Positions 28,613 through 38,718 of a stretch of 64,000 nucleotides of DNA are shown here, piece after piece. The position numbers were made by a program, and so were the translations under genes. The stretch covers positions 1 through 64,000 of the forward strand of contig JAJZUZ010000002.1 of the NCBI GenBank assembly GCA_021845965.1, read 5' to 3'. Each line of letters begins with the position of its first letter. Position 1 is the stretch's first letter. The notes under the pieces are model-generated. The model was not told where the DNA came from and did not search any database. It was given only the letters and a program-made list of their open reading frames with translations. The DNA comes from Pseudomonadota bacterium. Lineage in GTDB: Bacteria > Pseudomonadota > Gammaproteobacteria > Burkholderiales > Burkholderiaceae_C.

Positions 28613-29590
28613 TCAGGAGCGTGCCGCTTGCGGCGACGCGGGCGGCGGGACCAGGCGGCCCTGCGCGAGCAGCAACAGGGTGCGGACCAGCAGGAAGGCG
28701 ATGACCAGCGAGGCCAAGCCCAGCGCCAGCCCGGCCACGGCCGGCGGCCAGCCTCCGCGGCGCACCACCTCGACCATGCTGGCGGCGAAGGCCGCTGCCG
28801 GGAAGGAGAAAGACCAGAAGCCGGGGGCGAAAGGCACGTGGCCCCACCACCTGTAACGCGCCAGCACCGCCACGAGGGGGCCGGCCGCGATCCCCAGGCC
28901 GATGATGAGCAGTTCGCCTGGCAGCTGCGGCCACAGCGTGGCCACGGTGAGCGTCCCCACGGTAGGGGCCGCGAGTTCCAGGCCGATGGTGGGGCGCAGC
29001 GGCTCCGCCATGGCGCCTTCAAACAGGCGGTTGAGCACGCGCAGCTCAAGCAAGCCCCAGCTGACCAGGCCCATGCCGAACAGCAGCGCGGCCCAGCCCG
29101 GGTAGCCCAGCACCTGCAGTGCCATGCCGCCCACCAGGCCGCCGCCGACCGGCGGCACATAGAGCGCGGGGGTCACCATGGCGGCCGGCAGGGCGCCGGT
29201 GCTGATGACACCGACGACGCGGATGGCAATGACACCCATGAGCAGCAGCACCAGCAGGGTCAGCGTCAGCCAGCCGGCATGGCCGGGCACGCCGAAGGTG
29301 ACGATGCACAGGAGGAGGGAGAGCGGCAACAGGGCCAGCAGCGAGCCGGCGACGGGATGCGCAAACTCGGCGGCGACGGCCTTTCGGTGGCGCAACAGCT
29401 TGGCCAGGTAGATCAGCAGGAGGACAGCCAGCACCGCCAGCGCACAAGCGGCCAGCAGCTCGGCCAGGGGCTGGGCGTAGGACCAGCCGAAGGCACCGGC
29501 GCGGCGCCAGGCGCCACCGAGCGCGAAGAGTCCGACGGGGATGGCAAAGAGAGCCGCGGGAAAACGGGGGAGCCAGGAGGGGGTCGTCAT
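28613..29590 (-). CDS. SLAC1/TDT family transporter (tellurite-resistance/dicarboxylate transporter-like)
   Basis: Ten hydrophobic segments; FPAALFAIPVGLFALGGAWRRAG; FWSFSFPAAAFAASMVEVVRR. Confidence 0.82.
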   Translation of the reverse strand: MTTPSWLPRFPAALFAIPVGLFALGGAWRRAGAFGWSYAQPLAELLAACALAVLAVLLLIYLAKLLRHRKAVAAEFAHPVAGSLLALLPLSLLLCIVTFGVPGHAGWLTLTLLVLLLMGVIAIRVVGVISTGALPAAMVTPALYVPPVGGGLVGGMALQVLGYPGWAALLFGMGLVSWGLLELRVLNRLFEGAMAEPLRPTIGLELAAPTVGTLTVATLWPQLPGELLIIGLGIAAGPLVAVLARYRWWGHVPFAPGFWSFSFPAAAFAASMVEVVRRGGWPPAVAGLALGLASLVIAFLLVRTLLLLAQGRLVPPPASPQAARS

Positions 29591-29641
29591 GCGCTCGATG
29601 CTAGCACCGCGTCGCGGCGCAGCCGGCGTCTGCCGCCCGGC

Positions 29642-29872
29642 TCAGTGCCCCAGCGCGCCGGGCACCGTGTCGGCCGTCTGCAACTCGTCCTCGTCGTCCA
29701 GCACGCCGGCCGCGTAGGGAATCAAGGGCTTGTCCAGCGGGCGCAGCTGGTGGCGGCGCAGCTGGCGCAGCGTGGTGGAGCGCTCCATGGCCTGGAGCAC
29801 GAGTTCCGGCTCCATCATGAGGCTGAAGGGGTTGAGCGAAATGGGGTTGGTTCTCACGGGTTTTCCTTGCAT
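29642..29872 (-). CDS. Small hypothetical protein (~76 aa)
   Basis: Start at internal Met MQGKPVRTNPISLNPFSLMMEPELVLQAMERSTTLRQLRRHQLRPLDKPLIPYAAGVLDDEDE; within ORF 29642..29935. Confidence 0.55.
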   Translation of the reverse strand: MQGKPVRTNPISLNPFSLMMEPELVLQAMERSTTLRQLRRHQLRPLDKPLIPYAAGVLDDEDELQTADTVPGALGH

Positions 29873-29929
29873 CACACCAACATGCGATGTGGTGAAATAA
29901 CTGTAGGCCCCGTGTCGGCCAACTTGAAT

Positions 29930-29970
29930 CGGCAATTGCCGGTTTGTCGTGTCAGAAAAAACCTGACACG
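29930..29970. promoter_or_regulatory. Two adjacent inverted repeats between GMC oxidoreductase and small ORF
   Basis: CGGCAATTGCCG (perfect 12-bp palindrome, 29930-29941) and CGTGTCAG-N7-CTGACACG (29948-29970). Confidence 0.55.
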
Positions 29971-30013
29971 CGTGCCTGTCCCCGTCGCCATCTGCCGGAT
30001 CCGCCGGCCGTCT

Positions 30014-31609
30014 TCAGGCCGTTGCGGCCTTGATCATGTCCGCCGCCTTCTCGGCAATCATGATCACCGGCGCGTTCGTGTTGCCGCCCACCAGGCTGGG
30101 CATGATGGACGCATCCACCACCCGCAAGCCCTGCAGCCCGTGCACGCGCAGCTGCGCATCCACCACATCCATGTCGCCTCCCGGTCCCATGCGGCAGCTG
30201 CCCGCCGGGTGGTAGATGGTGTCGGCATGGTTGCGGATGAACTGTTCGATCTGCGCGTCGCTGTGTGCCCGGGCCGAGGCGGGCAGTTCCCGGGCGCCGA
30301 AGCGCGAGAGCGCCGGCTGCAGCAGGATGCTGCGCATGAGCTTGAAGCCGCGGATCAGCCGGTCCACATCGTCGCGCTCGCCCAGGAAGTTGGGGTCGAT
30401 CAGCGGCGCGCTCAGCGGATCGGCGTTGAGCAGGCGCACGCTGCCGCGGCTCTTCGGCCGCAGCAGGCAGACATGGCAGGAGTAGCCGTGGCCGGTGGTG
30501 GTGGTGCGGCCGTGGTCGACCAGCTTGCCCACCACGAAGTGCAGCTGCAGGTCAGGGATGGTCTCGCCGGGCTGGCTGCGGATGAAGCCGCCCGCTTCGG
30601 CGAAGTTGGTGGTCAGCATGCCGCGGCGATGGCGGCGCCATTCCCAGATGCCGCGCAGCACATTAAGGCCGCCCTTGAAGGACAGGCCGAACAGGTCAGT
30701 CAGCTGCGGCGCGTCGTACACCAGCACCACGTCGATGTGGTCATGCAGGTTCTGACCGACCCCCGCCAGCTCGTGCACCGGTGTGATGCCCACCTTATGC
30801 AGCAGGCCGCCCGGACCGATGCCCGAGAGCATGAGCAGCTGCGGTGACTGCAGCGCCCCGGCGCTCAGCAGCACCTCGCGCGCCGCGCGCAGCTCGTGGC
30901 GCTGCCCGTCCTGCAGGAACTCCACCCCCACGGCGCGCTGCCCTTCCAGCAGGATGCGCGTGGCGTGCGCGCCGGTGATGACCTTCAGGTTGGGGCGGCC
31001 CAGGTTGGGCGTGAGGTAGGCCTTGGCGGCGGAGTAGCGTTCGCCGTTCTTGTGCGTCACCTGGTACAGGCCCACGCCCTCTTGCTCGGCGCCGTTGAAG
31101 TCCTCGTTGGGCGTGAAGCCGGCCTGCACGCAGGCCTGCACGAAGTGCGGGCTGTAGCGATTCGGGCTGCGCAGGTCCATCACGTGCAGCGGGCCGCCTT
31201 CGCCGTGATAGCGATCGGTGCCGCGTTCGTTGTCCTCGGCGCGCCTGAAGTAGGGCAGCACATCCTGGTAGCCCCAGCCGGGGTTGCCCTGTGCGGCCCA
31301 GTCGTCGTAGTCCTGGCGGTGGCCGCGGGTGTAGATCATGGCGTTGACCGAGCTGGAGCCGCCCAGCACCTTGCCGCGCGGCTGGTAGCCGCGCCGGCCG
31401 TTGAAGCCGGTCTGGGGCGTGGTCTGGAAGCCCCAGTTGGCCTGACCGGTCTTGGCCAGCAGGGCCAGGCCGGCGGGGCAGTGGATCAGCACGCTCTTGT
31501 CCGGCGGGCCGGCCTCCAGCAGCGCCACCTGCACCTGTGGATCCTCGGACAGCCTGGCGGCCAGCACGCAGCCGGCCGAGCCGCCACCGATGATGATGTA
31601 GTCGTACAT
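30014..31609 (-). CDS. GMC family oxidoreductase (choline dehydrogenase-like)
   Basis: [79 protein letters not shown]...[17 protein letters not shown]. Confidence 0.95.
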   Translation of the reverse strand: MYDYIIIGGGSAGCVLAARLSEDPQVQVALLEAGPPDKSVLIHCPAGLALLAKTGQANWGFQTTPQTGFNGRRGYQPRGKVLGGSSSVNAMIYTRGHRQDYDDWAAQGNPGWGYQDVLPYFRRAEDNERGTDRYHGEGGPLHVMDLRSPNRYSPHFVQACVQAGFTPNEDFNGAEQEGVGLYQVTHKNGERYSAAKAYLTPNLGRPNLKVITGAHATRILLEGQRAVGVEFLQDGQRHELRAAREVLLSAGALQSPQLLMLSGIGPGGLLHKVGITPVHELAGVGQNLHDHIDVVLVYDAPQLTDLFGLSFKGGLNVLRGIWEWRRHRRGMLTTNFAEAGGFIRSQPGETIPDLQLHFVVGKLVDHGRTTTTGHGYSCHVCLLRPKSRGSVRLLNADPLSAPLIDPNFLGERDDVDRLIRGFKLMRSILLQPALSRFGARELPASARAHSDAQIEQFIRNHADTIYHPAGSCRMGPGGDMDVVDAQLRVHGLQGLRVVDASIMPSLVGGNTNAPVIMIAEKAADMIKAATA

Positions 31610-31775
31610 GGGGTGTCTCCCGTCCTTCTTGTTGCTTTGCCCGCCACCTTAACCGAACTCGGCCGCGGCGACAGGCCGGGCTATCCCGGCCCGGCCGGGA
31701 CTTCTGTCGCCGGCATGACAAGAAAAAATTGCGACCTGCGGGGCCGGTGGCGGACGGGCGAGGCATACTGCGTGC

Positions 31776-32528
31776 ATGCGACTGGCCCTGTTGTCTGATA
31801 TCCACGCCAATCTGCAGGCATTGGAGGCCTGCCTCGCACATGCCCAGTCCCAGGGGGCCGACCGCCTGGCCTTTCTGGGCGACCTGGTGGGCTACGGCGC
31901 CCAGCCCGGCGCCGTCGTGCAGCGGGTGATGGCGCTGGCCGCCCAGGGGGCGCTGGTGCTCAAGGGCAACCATGACGAGATGGCGGTCCAGCCGCCGCGG
32001 CAGAACCAGTCCATGGGCGAGAGCACCGCGCTGTGGACGCACGACCAGCTGGACGACACGCAGCTCGCCTTTCTCGATGGCCTGCCGCTGACCCTGCAGC
32101 ATGAGCGCGTGCTGCTGGTGCATGCCTCGGCCGATGCGCCGGAACAGTGGCGCTACGTCTACGACACCCCCATGGCCGAGCTCAGCCTGCACGCCGCCAG
32201 CATGCTGCAGGGCGTGCGCTACGTCTTCGGCGGGCACGTGCATCGCCAGTCGCTCTACTACCGCGGCGCGGACGGCCGCCTGATCGCCTTCGCGCCCACC
32301 GAGGGCGTGGCGGTGCCGGTCTCCCCGCATCGCCACTGGCTGGCCACCATCGGCTCGGTGGGCCAGCCGCGCGACGGCAGCACCAAGGCCATGTACGCGC
32401 TGTTCGACAGCACACGGGCGCAACTCACCTTTCACCGGGTGGCCTACGACCACCATGCCGCCGCCACCGCCATCCGCCGCGCCGGCCTGCCGGATTTCTT
32501 TGCCGATCGACTGGAGATAGGGCGATGA
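31776..32528 (+). CDS. Metallophosphoesterase (calcineurin-like)
   Basis: LLSDIHANLQALEA; FLGDLVGYGAQP; LVLKGNHDEMA; LLVHASAD; VFGGHVHRQSLYY. Confidence 0.92.
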   Translation: MRLALLSDIHANLQALEACLAHAQSQGADRLAFLGDLVGYGAQPGAVVQRVMALAAQGALVLKGNHDEMAVQPPRQNQSMGESTALWTHDQLDDTQLAFLDGLPLTLQHERVLLVHASADAPEQWRYVYDTPMAELSLHAASMLQGVRYVFGGHVHRQSLYYRGADGRLIAFAPTEGVAVPVSPHRHWLATIGSVGQPRDGSTKAMYALFDSTRAQLTFHRVAYDHHAAATAIRRAGLPDFFADRLEIGR

Positions 32529-33988
32529 AACTGCTGGAAGAGGGCTCCGAACTGGACGGTTTCCTCGTGGGCGGCTGCATCCACTACGGCAGCATGGCCC
32601 ACATCTATCGCGTCAAGTACGCGCAGGGCGCGGCCGATCCGGGCTTCCCCATGATCATGAAGGTGCCGCGCATGACCGCGGGCGACGGCGCCGAGAACAT
32701 CATCAGCTTCGAGGTCGAGCACCAGATCCTGCAGGCGCTGAGCGGTCCGCACGTGCCGCGCTTCGTGGCCGCGGGCGACCTGGAGCGCCTGCCTTACCTC
32801 GTGATGGAATACGTGCCCGGCCGCACGCTGGAGCACTGGCTGGAGCAGTCTGAGCGGCCCTCGGTGGACGAGGTGGTGCGCCTGGGCATTGCCATGGCAC
32901 ACGCCGTGCACAGCCTGCACCAGCAGAATGTGGTGCATCTCGACCTCAAGCCCGCCAATGTGCTGGTGCGCGAGGATGGCGGCGTGGTGCTGCTGGACTT
33001 TGGCCTGTCCTGCCACGCCCATTTCCCCGACCTGCTGGCCGAGCAGCTGCGCCGCGCGGTCGGTTCGCCGGCCTGGATGGCGCCGGAGCAGGTGGTGGGC
33101 GTACGTGGCGACCCGCGCAGCGACGTCTTCGCCATCGGCGTCATGCTTTACCAGCTGCTGACCGGCGAGCTGCCCTTCGGTGACCCGCAGACCGATGCCG
33201 GTTTGCGCCAGCGGCTGTGGATGGACCCGCCGCCGCCGCGGCAGCACCGGCCGCTGTTGCCGCCCTGGCTGCAGGAGGTGGTGCTGCGCTGTCTGGAGCC
33301 CGTGGCGGCGCAGCGCTACCCATCTGCCGCCCATCTGGCCTTCGACCTGCTGAACCCGCAGCAGGTCCGCGTGACCAAGCGTGGCGAGGCGACGCGAGGG
33401 ACCGGGGCCTGGACCCATTTCAGGCGCTGGCTGCGTGCCGCCGGCATGCACTACCAGCCCAGCCCGCTGCCGCAGCGCCAGATTGCCGAAGTGCCCATCG
33501 TCATGGTGGCGCTGCCGCACAAGGACGTGACGGACGCAACCTTGTACTCGCTGCGCGAGGCCGCGGCGCGCTCGCTGGGCACGCGCCCGGGTGCGCGGCT
33601 GGCGGTGGTGACCGTCATCGGCAGCGGCGCGGCCAGCGTCGCCGGCGATGAGGACAGCGAGACGACCGCGCAGCGCCGCTATCTCACGCAGCTGCACCAG
33701 TGGGCGCAGCCGCTGGAGAGCGCCGGGCACCAGACGTCCTGCCACGTGCTGGAGTCCGGCGACACGGCGCAGGCGCTGCTGAACTATGCGCGCGGCAACC
33801 AGGTCAGCGTCATCGTCATGGGCGCGGCCACGCACGGCATCAAGTGGCGGCGCTTCATTTCCACCGTGCCGATCAAGGTGGCCATGGAGGCGCCGTGCAC
33901 GGTGATCCTGGTCAAGCAGGCGCTCCCCTTCGAGCACCTCAGCGAGAGCGACGTCGAGGAAGAAGAGGACTGGGACGTCCCCTTCTAG
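32525..33988 (+). CDS. Serine/threonine protein kinase fused to C-terminal universal stress protein domain
   Basis: Kinase motifs MIMKVPRM, VVHLDLKPANVLV, VVLLDFGLSC, WMAPEQVVG; C-terminal USP-like VSVIVMGAATHGIKWRRFISTVPIKVAMEAPCTVILVKQ. Start overlaps preceding stop by ATGA. Confidence 0.9.
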   Translation: MKLLEEGSELDGFLVGGCIHYGSMAHIYRVKYAQGAADPGFPMIMKVPRMTAGDGAENIISFEVEHQILQALSGPHVPRFVAAGDLERLPYLVMEYVPGRTLEHWLEQSERPSVDEVVRLGIAMAHAVHSLHQQNVVHLDLKPANVLVREDGGVVLLDFGLSCHAHFPDLLAEQLRRAVGSPAWMAPEQVVGVRGDPRSDVFAIGVMLYQLLTGELPFGDPQTDAGLRQRLWMDPPPPRQHRPLLPPWLQEVVLRCLEPVAAQRYPSAAHLAFDLLNPQQVRVTKRGEATRGTGAWTHFRRWLRAAGMHYQPSPLPQRQIAEVPIVMVALPHKDVTDATLYSLREAAARSLGTRPGARLAVVTVIGSGAASVAGDEDSETTAQRRYLTQLHQWAQPLESAGHQTSCHVLESGDTAQALLNYARGNQVSVIVMGAATHGIKWRRFISTVPIKVAMEAPCTVILVKQALPFEHLSESDVEEEEDWDVPF

Positions 33989-33999
33989 GGAACCGGCCG

Positions 34000-35250
34000 C
34001 TACAGGCTGAAGTGCTTGCGCACCATGCGCTCCAGCATCGTGTGCAGCTGTTCTTCGCCGGCGTCGAGCACGTTGCGGTGGATGGCCGCGGCCTGGCCCG
34101 CGAACACCTGCACCAGGTGCGGATCGAAATGCCGCCCGGCCTCCTGCTGCATCTGCTGCAGCGCCTGCGCCAGGGGCACCGGCTCGCGGTAGGGCCGGCG
34201 CGAGCACAGGTTGTCAAACACGTCGGCGATGGCAAAGATGCGCGCCACCAGCGGGATGTCCGTGCCCGCCTGGCCGCGCGGGTAGCCCGTGCCGTCCCAT
34301 TTCTCGTGGTGGCTGGCCACCACGGCCTGGCCGCCGCCCAGCCAGCCGGCGCCGCTGACGATGTCCTCGCCCAGGCCCACGTGCGTGCGCATGATGCGCA
34401 TCTCTTCCTCGCTCAGCGGCCCGGGCTTGAGCAGGATGTGGTCCGGAATGCCGATCTTGCCCACGTCGTGCAGGAAGCTGCCCACCAGCAGCTCCTGCAT
34501 GCGCGTGCCGTGCAGGCCCACGGCTTCGGCCAGCGTGGCCGAGATCAGCGCCACGCGGTAGTTGTGCAGGCCGCTGTCGGAGTCGCAACGCGCAATCGCG
34601 CGGCCCAGTGCCTCCATCATCGCCACGTGCGACTCCAGCAGCTCGCGCTGGCGGCGCTGGTTGGCCGCATTGAGCTGCAGCACCACCGGGTACAGGGCCG
34701 CGCCGCCCAGCAGCACCGCCAGCGCCGTCAGCAGGCCGGCGCGGCGTGCATCGGACTCCAGGCGCTCGCGCTGCCCGTCCGGCACCAGACGCGCGCCCTC
34801 GAAGTAGGCGATCAGGCTCTGCTCGTCGCCGCGCAGCGGAATGAACACACGCAACACCGGCCGGCGCCCCGGCAGCCAGCGGCGCTCGAACCAGGGCTGG
34901 GTGTAGCCGCGCGCCGTCGGCGGGCGCGGCAGTTCGGTGTCCAGCGCGCGGCCGGCCTCGCTGAACTGCTCGGCCATCAGCAGGCCGCCGGCAGTGTAGA
35001 TCTGCGCAATGTCATAGTGCGCGGCGGCCAGCGCCTGCGCGGCGGCCAGCGCATTGCGGGTGGCCTGCGCCCCGTCGGGGCGATAGGCTTCATGGCGCAG
35101 CAGGCGCTGCGCGTCGGCCACCGCCTGCGCGACCAGGGTGTCTTCGCCCTTGTCCTGCGCAATGAAGCCTGCACCCAGGCCGGCCAGCGCCGCCACGGCC
35201 AGCGAGACGGCACTGAGGCGCAGGGCGAGTTTGCGGCTGTAGCTTTGCAT
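34000..35250 (-). CDS. HD-GYP domain protein (putative c-di-GMP phosphodiesterase) with N-terminal sensory region
   Basis: HDVGKIGIPDHILLKPGPLSEEE...THVGLGEDIV...ASHHEKWDGTGYPRGQAGTDIPLVARIFAIADVFD; start MQSYSRKLALRLSAVSLAVAALAGLG. Confidence 0.93.
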   Translation of the reverse strand: MQSYSRKLALRLSAVSLAVAALAGLGAGFIAQDKGEDTLVAQAVADAQRLLRHEAYRPDGAQATRNALAAAQALAAAHYDIAQIYTAGGLLMAEQFSEAGRALDTELPRPPTARGYTQPWFERRWLPGRRPVLRVFIPLRGDEQSLIAYFEGARLVPDGQRERLESDARRAGLLTALAVLLGGAALYPVVLQLNAANQRRQRELLESHVAMMEALGRAIARCDSDSGLHNYRVALISATLAEAVGLHGTRMQELLVGSFLHDVGKIGIPDHILLKPGPLSEEEMRIMRTHVGLGEDIVSGAGWLGGGQAVVASHHEKWDGTGYPRGQAGTDIPLVARIFAIADVFDNLCSRRPYREPVPLAQALQQMQQEAGRHFDPHLVQVFAGQAAAIHRNVLDAGEEQLHTMLERMVRKHFSL

Positions 35251-35346
35251 GGGTGGCGGGGCCGGAGTCGAATTCAGTTTGCCATGGCCCGCCGGGCACG
35301 GCATAGGGGAAAACGCCAGCGCCGCCGCGGCAGCGACAATCGGAGC

Positions 35347-36375
35347 ATGACAAATTCCACAGCCGCCGAGCGCCACCCTTTCGAGCAGCTGACGCCGGAC
35401 GTCGTGCTCGACGCCCTCGAAGGCCTGGGCCTGGCCTGTGATGGCCGCCTGCAGGCCTTGAGCTCCTACGAGAACCGTGTCTACCAGGCGCACCTGGAAG
35501 ACGGTCAGGTACTGGTGGCCAAGTTCTACCGCCCGGCCCGCTGGAGCGCCGAGCAGATCAAGGAGGAACACGACTTCGCCGCCGAGCTCGCCGCCGCCGA
35601 AGTGCCCGTGGTGGCGCCGCTGGTGCTGCAGGGCGCGACGCTGCATCGGCACGCGGACTTTCTGTTCTCGGTCAGCCCGCGCCGCGGTGGCCGCGCGCCT
35701 GAGCTGGAAGACGAGGAGGTGCTGGAATGGATCGGCCGCTTTCTCGCACGCCTGCACGGCGTGGGGGCCGCGCGGCCGTTCGCCCATCGACCGGCGCTGG
35801 ATCTGCGGGGCTTCGGCCGCGAGCCCATGGACTGGCTGCTGCAGCACCAGATGATCCCGCTGGATGTGCAGTCGGCCTGGCAGCGCCGGTGCGAAGAGGC
35901 GCTGGCGCTGATAGGGCAGCACGCCGCGCTCACCGGCGCCGCCAGCGACATCCGCCGCCTGCGCCTGCACGGCGACTGCCATGTGGGCAACATCCTGTGG
36001 ACGCCGGTGGACGTGCCGGCCACGGCCGGCCCCGGCCCGCATTTTGTGGACCTGGACGATGCGCGCATGGGCCCCGCGGTGCAGGACCTGTGGATGCTGC
36101 TGTCGGGCGAGCGGGCCCAGCGCACCTACCAGCTGTCCTGCCTGCTGGACGGCTACGAGCAGATGCGGGCGTTCGACCGGCGTGAACTGGCCCTCATCGA
36201 GCCGCTGCGCACGCTGCGCCTCATCCATTACAGCGCCTGGCTGGCCCGGCGCTGGGACGACCCGACCTTCCCGCTGAACTTCCCCTGGTTCGGCAGCAGC
36301 GACTACTGGCAGGGCCAGGTCCAGATGCTGGAAGAGCAGATCGAGGCCATGCAGGAAGAGCCCCTCATGGCGTGA
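35347..36375 (+). CDS. srkA: Stress response serine/threonine kinase (YihE/RdoA family)
   Basis: MTNSTAAERHPFEQLTPDVVLDALEGLGLACDGRLQALSSYENRVYQ; RLHGDCHVGNILW; HFVDLDDARMGPAVQDLWMLLSG. Confidence 0.92.
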   Translation: MTNSTAAERHPFEQLTPDVVLDALEGLGLACDGRLQALSSYENRVYQAHLEDGQVLVAKFYRPARWSAEQIKEEHDFAAELAAAEVPVVAPLVLQGATLHRHADFLFSVSPRRGGRAPELEDEEVLEWIGRFLARLHGVGAARPFAHRPALDLRGFGREPMDWLLQHQMIPLDVQSAWQRRCEEALALIGQHAALTGAASDIRRLRLHGDCHVGNILWTPVDVPATAGPGPHFVDLDDARMGPAVQDLWMLLSGERAQRTYQLSCLLDGYEQMRAFDRRELALIEPLRTLRLIHYSAWLARRWDDPTFPLNFPWFGSSDYWQGQVQMLEEQIEAMQEEPLMA

Positions 36376-36472
36376 GGGCGGCGGGCTGCTTCATGTGGAA
36401 ACTACGGCAGGGATAGTCCCGGTGCGGCACGCCTGAGGGCGCACTAGCATGAAAGATTCTGAGGAGGTCTCC

Positions 36473-37441
36473 ATGCGCATCCGTGCCTTGCAATGGTTCA
36501 CCGTCATGTTCGCGGCGCTGCTGGCGGCGCCGGCCTGGGCGCAGGGCTACCCCAGCAAATCGGTGCGCATCGTCGTGCCCTTTGCCGCCGGTGGCCCGGC
36601 CGACAACTACGCCCGCTTCATCGGCCAGCGCCTGAGCGAAGCGCTGGGCCAGCCCTTCGTGGTGGACGACCGGCCCGGCGCCGGCTCCATCATCGGCACC
36701 GACATCGTGGCCAAGGCGCCGGCCGACGGCTACACCCTGCTCATGATGTCCAACACCCACACGGTGAACGAGACGCTGATTCCCAACAAGCCCTTCGTGC
36801 TGCTGCGCGACTTCGTGCCGGTGGCGCCAGTCAACTACTCGGACCTCGTGCTGGTGACGCATCCCGGGCTGCCGGTGCAGAACCTGCAGGACCTCATCCG
36901 GCTCGCCAAGGCACACCCGGGCAAGTACAACTACGCCTCCAGCGGCCCGGGCACGCCGTACCACATGGCCGGCGAGCTGTTCAAGAGCCTGGCCGGTATC
37001 TACCTGGTGCACATCCCCTACCGCGGCAGCTCGGGCGCCCGCACCGACATCATCGGCGGCCAGGTCGACATGATGTTCGACGCCGTCACCACCATGGCCG
37101 AGCAGGCCCGTGCCGGCAAGGTACGCGCCATTGCCACCAGTGGCCGCCAGCGCTCCGCCGTGCTGCCCGACGTGCCCACGCTGAACGAGGCTGGCGTGCC
37201 GGGCTACGAGGCCACCATCTGGCTCGGCCTCATGGCACCCAAGGGCACGCCGGCAGCCATCGTGCAGCAGCTCAACGAAGCGGTGAGCAAGATCGTGAGC
37301 GACCCGCAGGTGCGCCAGCTCTGGACCACGCAGGGCGCCACGCCGCTGCTGATGAACCCGCAGCAATTCGAGCTCTATGTGCGCGAGGACATCGGCAAAT
37401 GGGCGAAGGTGATCAAGAGCGCCGGCATCCGCGCCGACTGA
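36473..37441 (+). CDS. Tripartite tricarboxylate transporter substrate-binding protein (Bug family)
   Basis: YPSKSVRIVVPFAAGGPADNYARFIGQRLSEALGQPFVVDDRPGAGSIIGTDIVAKAPADGYTLL. Confidence 0.95.
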   Translation: MRIRALQWFTVMFAALLAAPAWAQGYPSKSVRIVVPFAAGGPADNYARFIGQRLSEALGQPFVVDDRPGAGSIIGTDIVAKAPADGYTLLMMSNTHTVNETLIPNKPFVLLRDFVPVAPVNYSDLVLVTHPGLPVQNLQDLIRLAKAHPGKYNYASSGPGTPYHMAGELFKSLAGIYLVHIPYRGSSGARTDIIGGQVDMMFDAVTTMAEQARAGKVRAIATSGRQRSAVLPDVPTLNEAGVPGYEATIWLGLMAPKGTPAAIVQQLNEAVSKIVSDPQVRQLWTTQGATPLLMNPQQFELYVREDIGKWAKVIKSAGIRAD

Positions 37442-37476
37442 TTGTTCCGCAAGCCAGGAAGACAACAAGGAATTTC

Positions 37477-38172
37477 ATGAGTTCATTGCACATCCTCAGT
37501 GGTGGCGCCGCCCAGGGCCTGGTCAACGCGCTGCGCGGGACCATCTACAACGAAACCGGCCGCGCGGTGGAGGGCCACTTTGGCGCCGTCGGCCTCATGC
37601 GCGACAGGCTGCTGGCCGGCGAGCCCTGTGACGTGCTCATCCTCACCCAGGCGCTGATCGACGAGCTCGCTGCCGGCGGCCACGTGCTGCCCGGCAGCGC
37701 CATGCCGCTGGGCGTCGTACGCACCGGCGTGGCCGTGAAGAGCGGCGAGCCGCAGCCGCGGGTGGACACGGCGGAGTCGCTCAAGGCCGCGCTGCTGGCT
37801 GCCCAGGGCATCTACTTCCCCGACCCCGTCAAGGCCACGGCCGGCATCCATTTCATGAACGTACTCAGGAAGCTGGGCATCGAGCAGCAGGTGGCCGGCG
37901 CCCTGCGCCCCTTCCCCAACGGCGCCACGGCCATGAAGGAGATGGCCGCCGCCAGCGGTCCCGGCCTGATCGGCTGCACCCAGGTGACGGAGATCCTCTA
38001 CACGCCCGGCGTGCAGCTGGTCAGTGTGTTGCCGAAGGAGTTTGAGCTGGCCACCGTCTACACCGCCGCGGTCGCCGCCGGGGCCGAGCAGCCGCAGGCG
38101 GCGCGCATGATGATCGATCTGCTGGCGGCGCCGGCCGCAGCGGGTGTCCGGCGCAGTGGCGGGTTTGAATAG
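37477..38172 (+). CDS. Substrate-binding domain protein (ModA-like, molybdate-type ABC SBP fold)
   Basis: MSSLHILSGGAAQGLVNALRGTIYNETGRAVEGHFGAVGLMRDRLLAGEPCDVLILTQALIDELAAGGHV. Confidence 0.82.
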   Translation: MSSLHILSGGAAQGLVNALRGTIYNETGRAVEGHFGAVGLMRDRLLAGEPCDVLILTQALIDELAAGGHVLPGSAMPLGVVRTGVAVKSGEPQPRVDTAESLKAALLAAQGIYFPDPVKATAGIHFMNVLRKLGIEQQVAGALRPFPNGATAMKEMAAASGPGLIGCTQVTEILYTPGVQLVSVLPKEFELATVYTAAVAAGAEQPQAARMMIDLLAAPAAAGVRRSGGFE

Positions 38173-38247
38173 CGCACGCCTGTCCCTGCCTCCCGGCGAG
38201 CGGCAGGCGCCTGCGGTATGCTGCCGCTCACATGCATCGCCACCCTC

Positions 38248-38718
38248 ATGGATAGGTCCGAGTCCCAGGCGCTGAAGTCCTTGCTGGAACAGACGGCGGT
38301 TGCCGCCCTGGCCACGCTGCACAAGGCGGAGCCCGCTGTCTCCATGGTGCCCTACGCGCTGCTGCCCGGAACGGCCCGCTTCATCATCCACGTCAGCCAA
38401 CTCGCCACGCACACGCAGGACATGCTGGCGCATCCGGCGGTGAGTCTGCTCGTCACCGCGGCGCCGGCGCCCGCGCTGTCGCCCCTGGCCTTGCCGCGCG
38501 CCAGCGTGACGGGGCAGGCCCGCGTCTGCCGTCCGGATGAAGCGGACTATGCGACGGCGCGCGCGGCCTACCTGGCCAAGCTGCCGGATGCCGAGGAGCT
38601 GTTCTCCTTTTCCGATTTCTCGCTGTTCACCATCGAGCCGCGCGCGCTGCGTTATGTGGCCGGCTTCGGCCGGGCGATGTCGCTGCAGGCCGGGCAGCTG
38701 GCCGCGCTCTGGGCCTAG
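38248..38718 (+). CDS. Pyridoxamine 5'-phosphate oxidase/HugZ-type FMN-binding family protein
   Basis: MDRSESQALKSLLEQTAVAALATLHKAEPAVSMVPYALLPGTARFIIHVSQLATHTQDMLAHPAVSLLV. Confidence 0.8.
   Translation: MDRSESQALKSLLEQTAVAALATLHKAEPAVSMVPYALLPGTARFIIHVSQLATHTQDMLAHPAVSLLVTAAPAPALSPLALPRASVTGQARVCRPDEADYATARAAYLAKLPDAEELFSFSDFSLFTIEPRALRYVAGFGRAMSLQAGQLAALWA

Noticed and set aside
28628-30847. 739-aa plus-strand ORF
   Set aside because: Antisense to the TDT transporter and GMC oxidoreductase; low-complexity shadow composition.
32147-32524. N-terminal extension of the kinase ORF
   Set aside because: Overlaps the phosphoesterase gene out of frame; real start is the ATG at 32525 with ATGA coupling.
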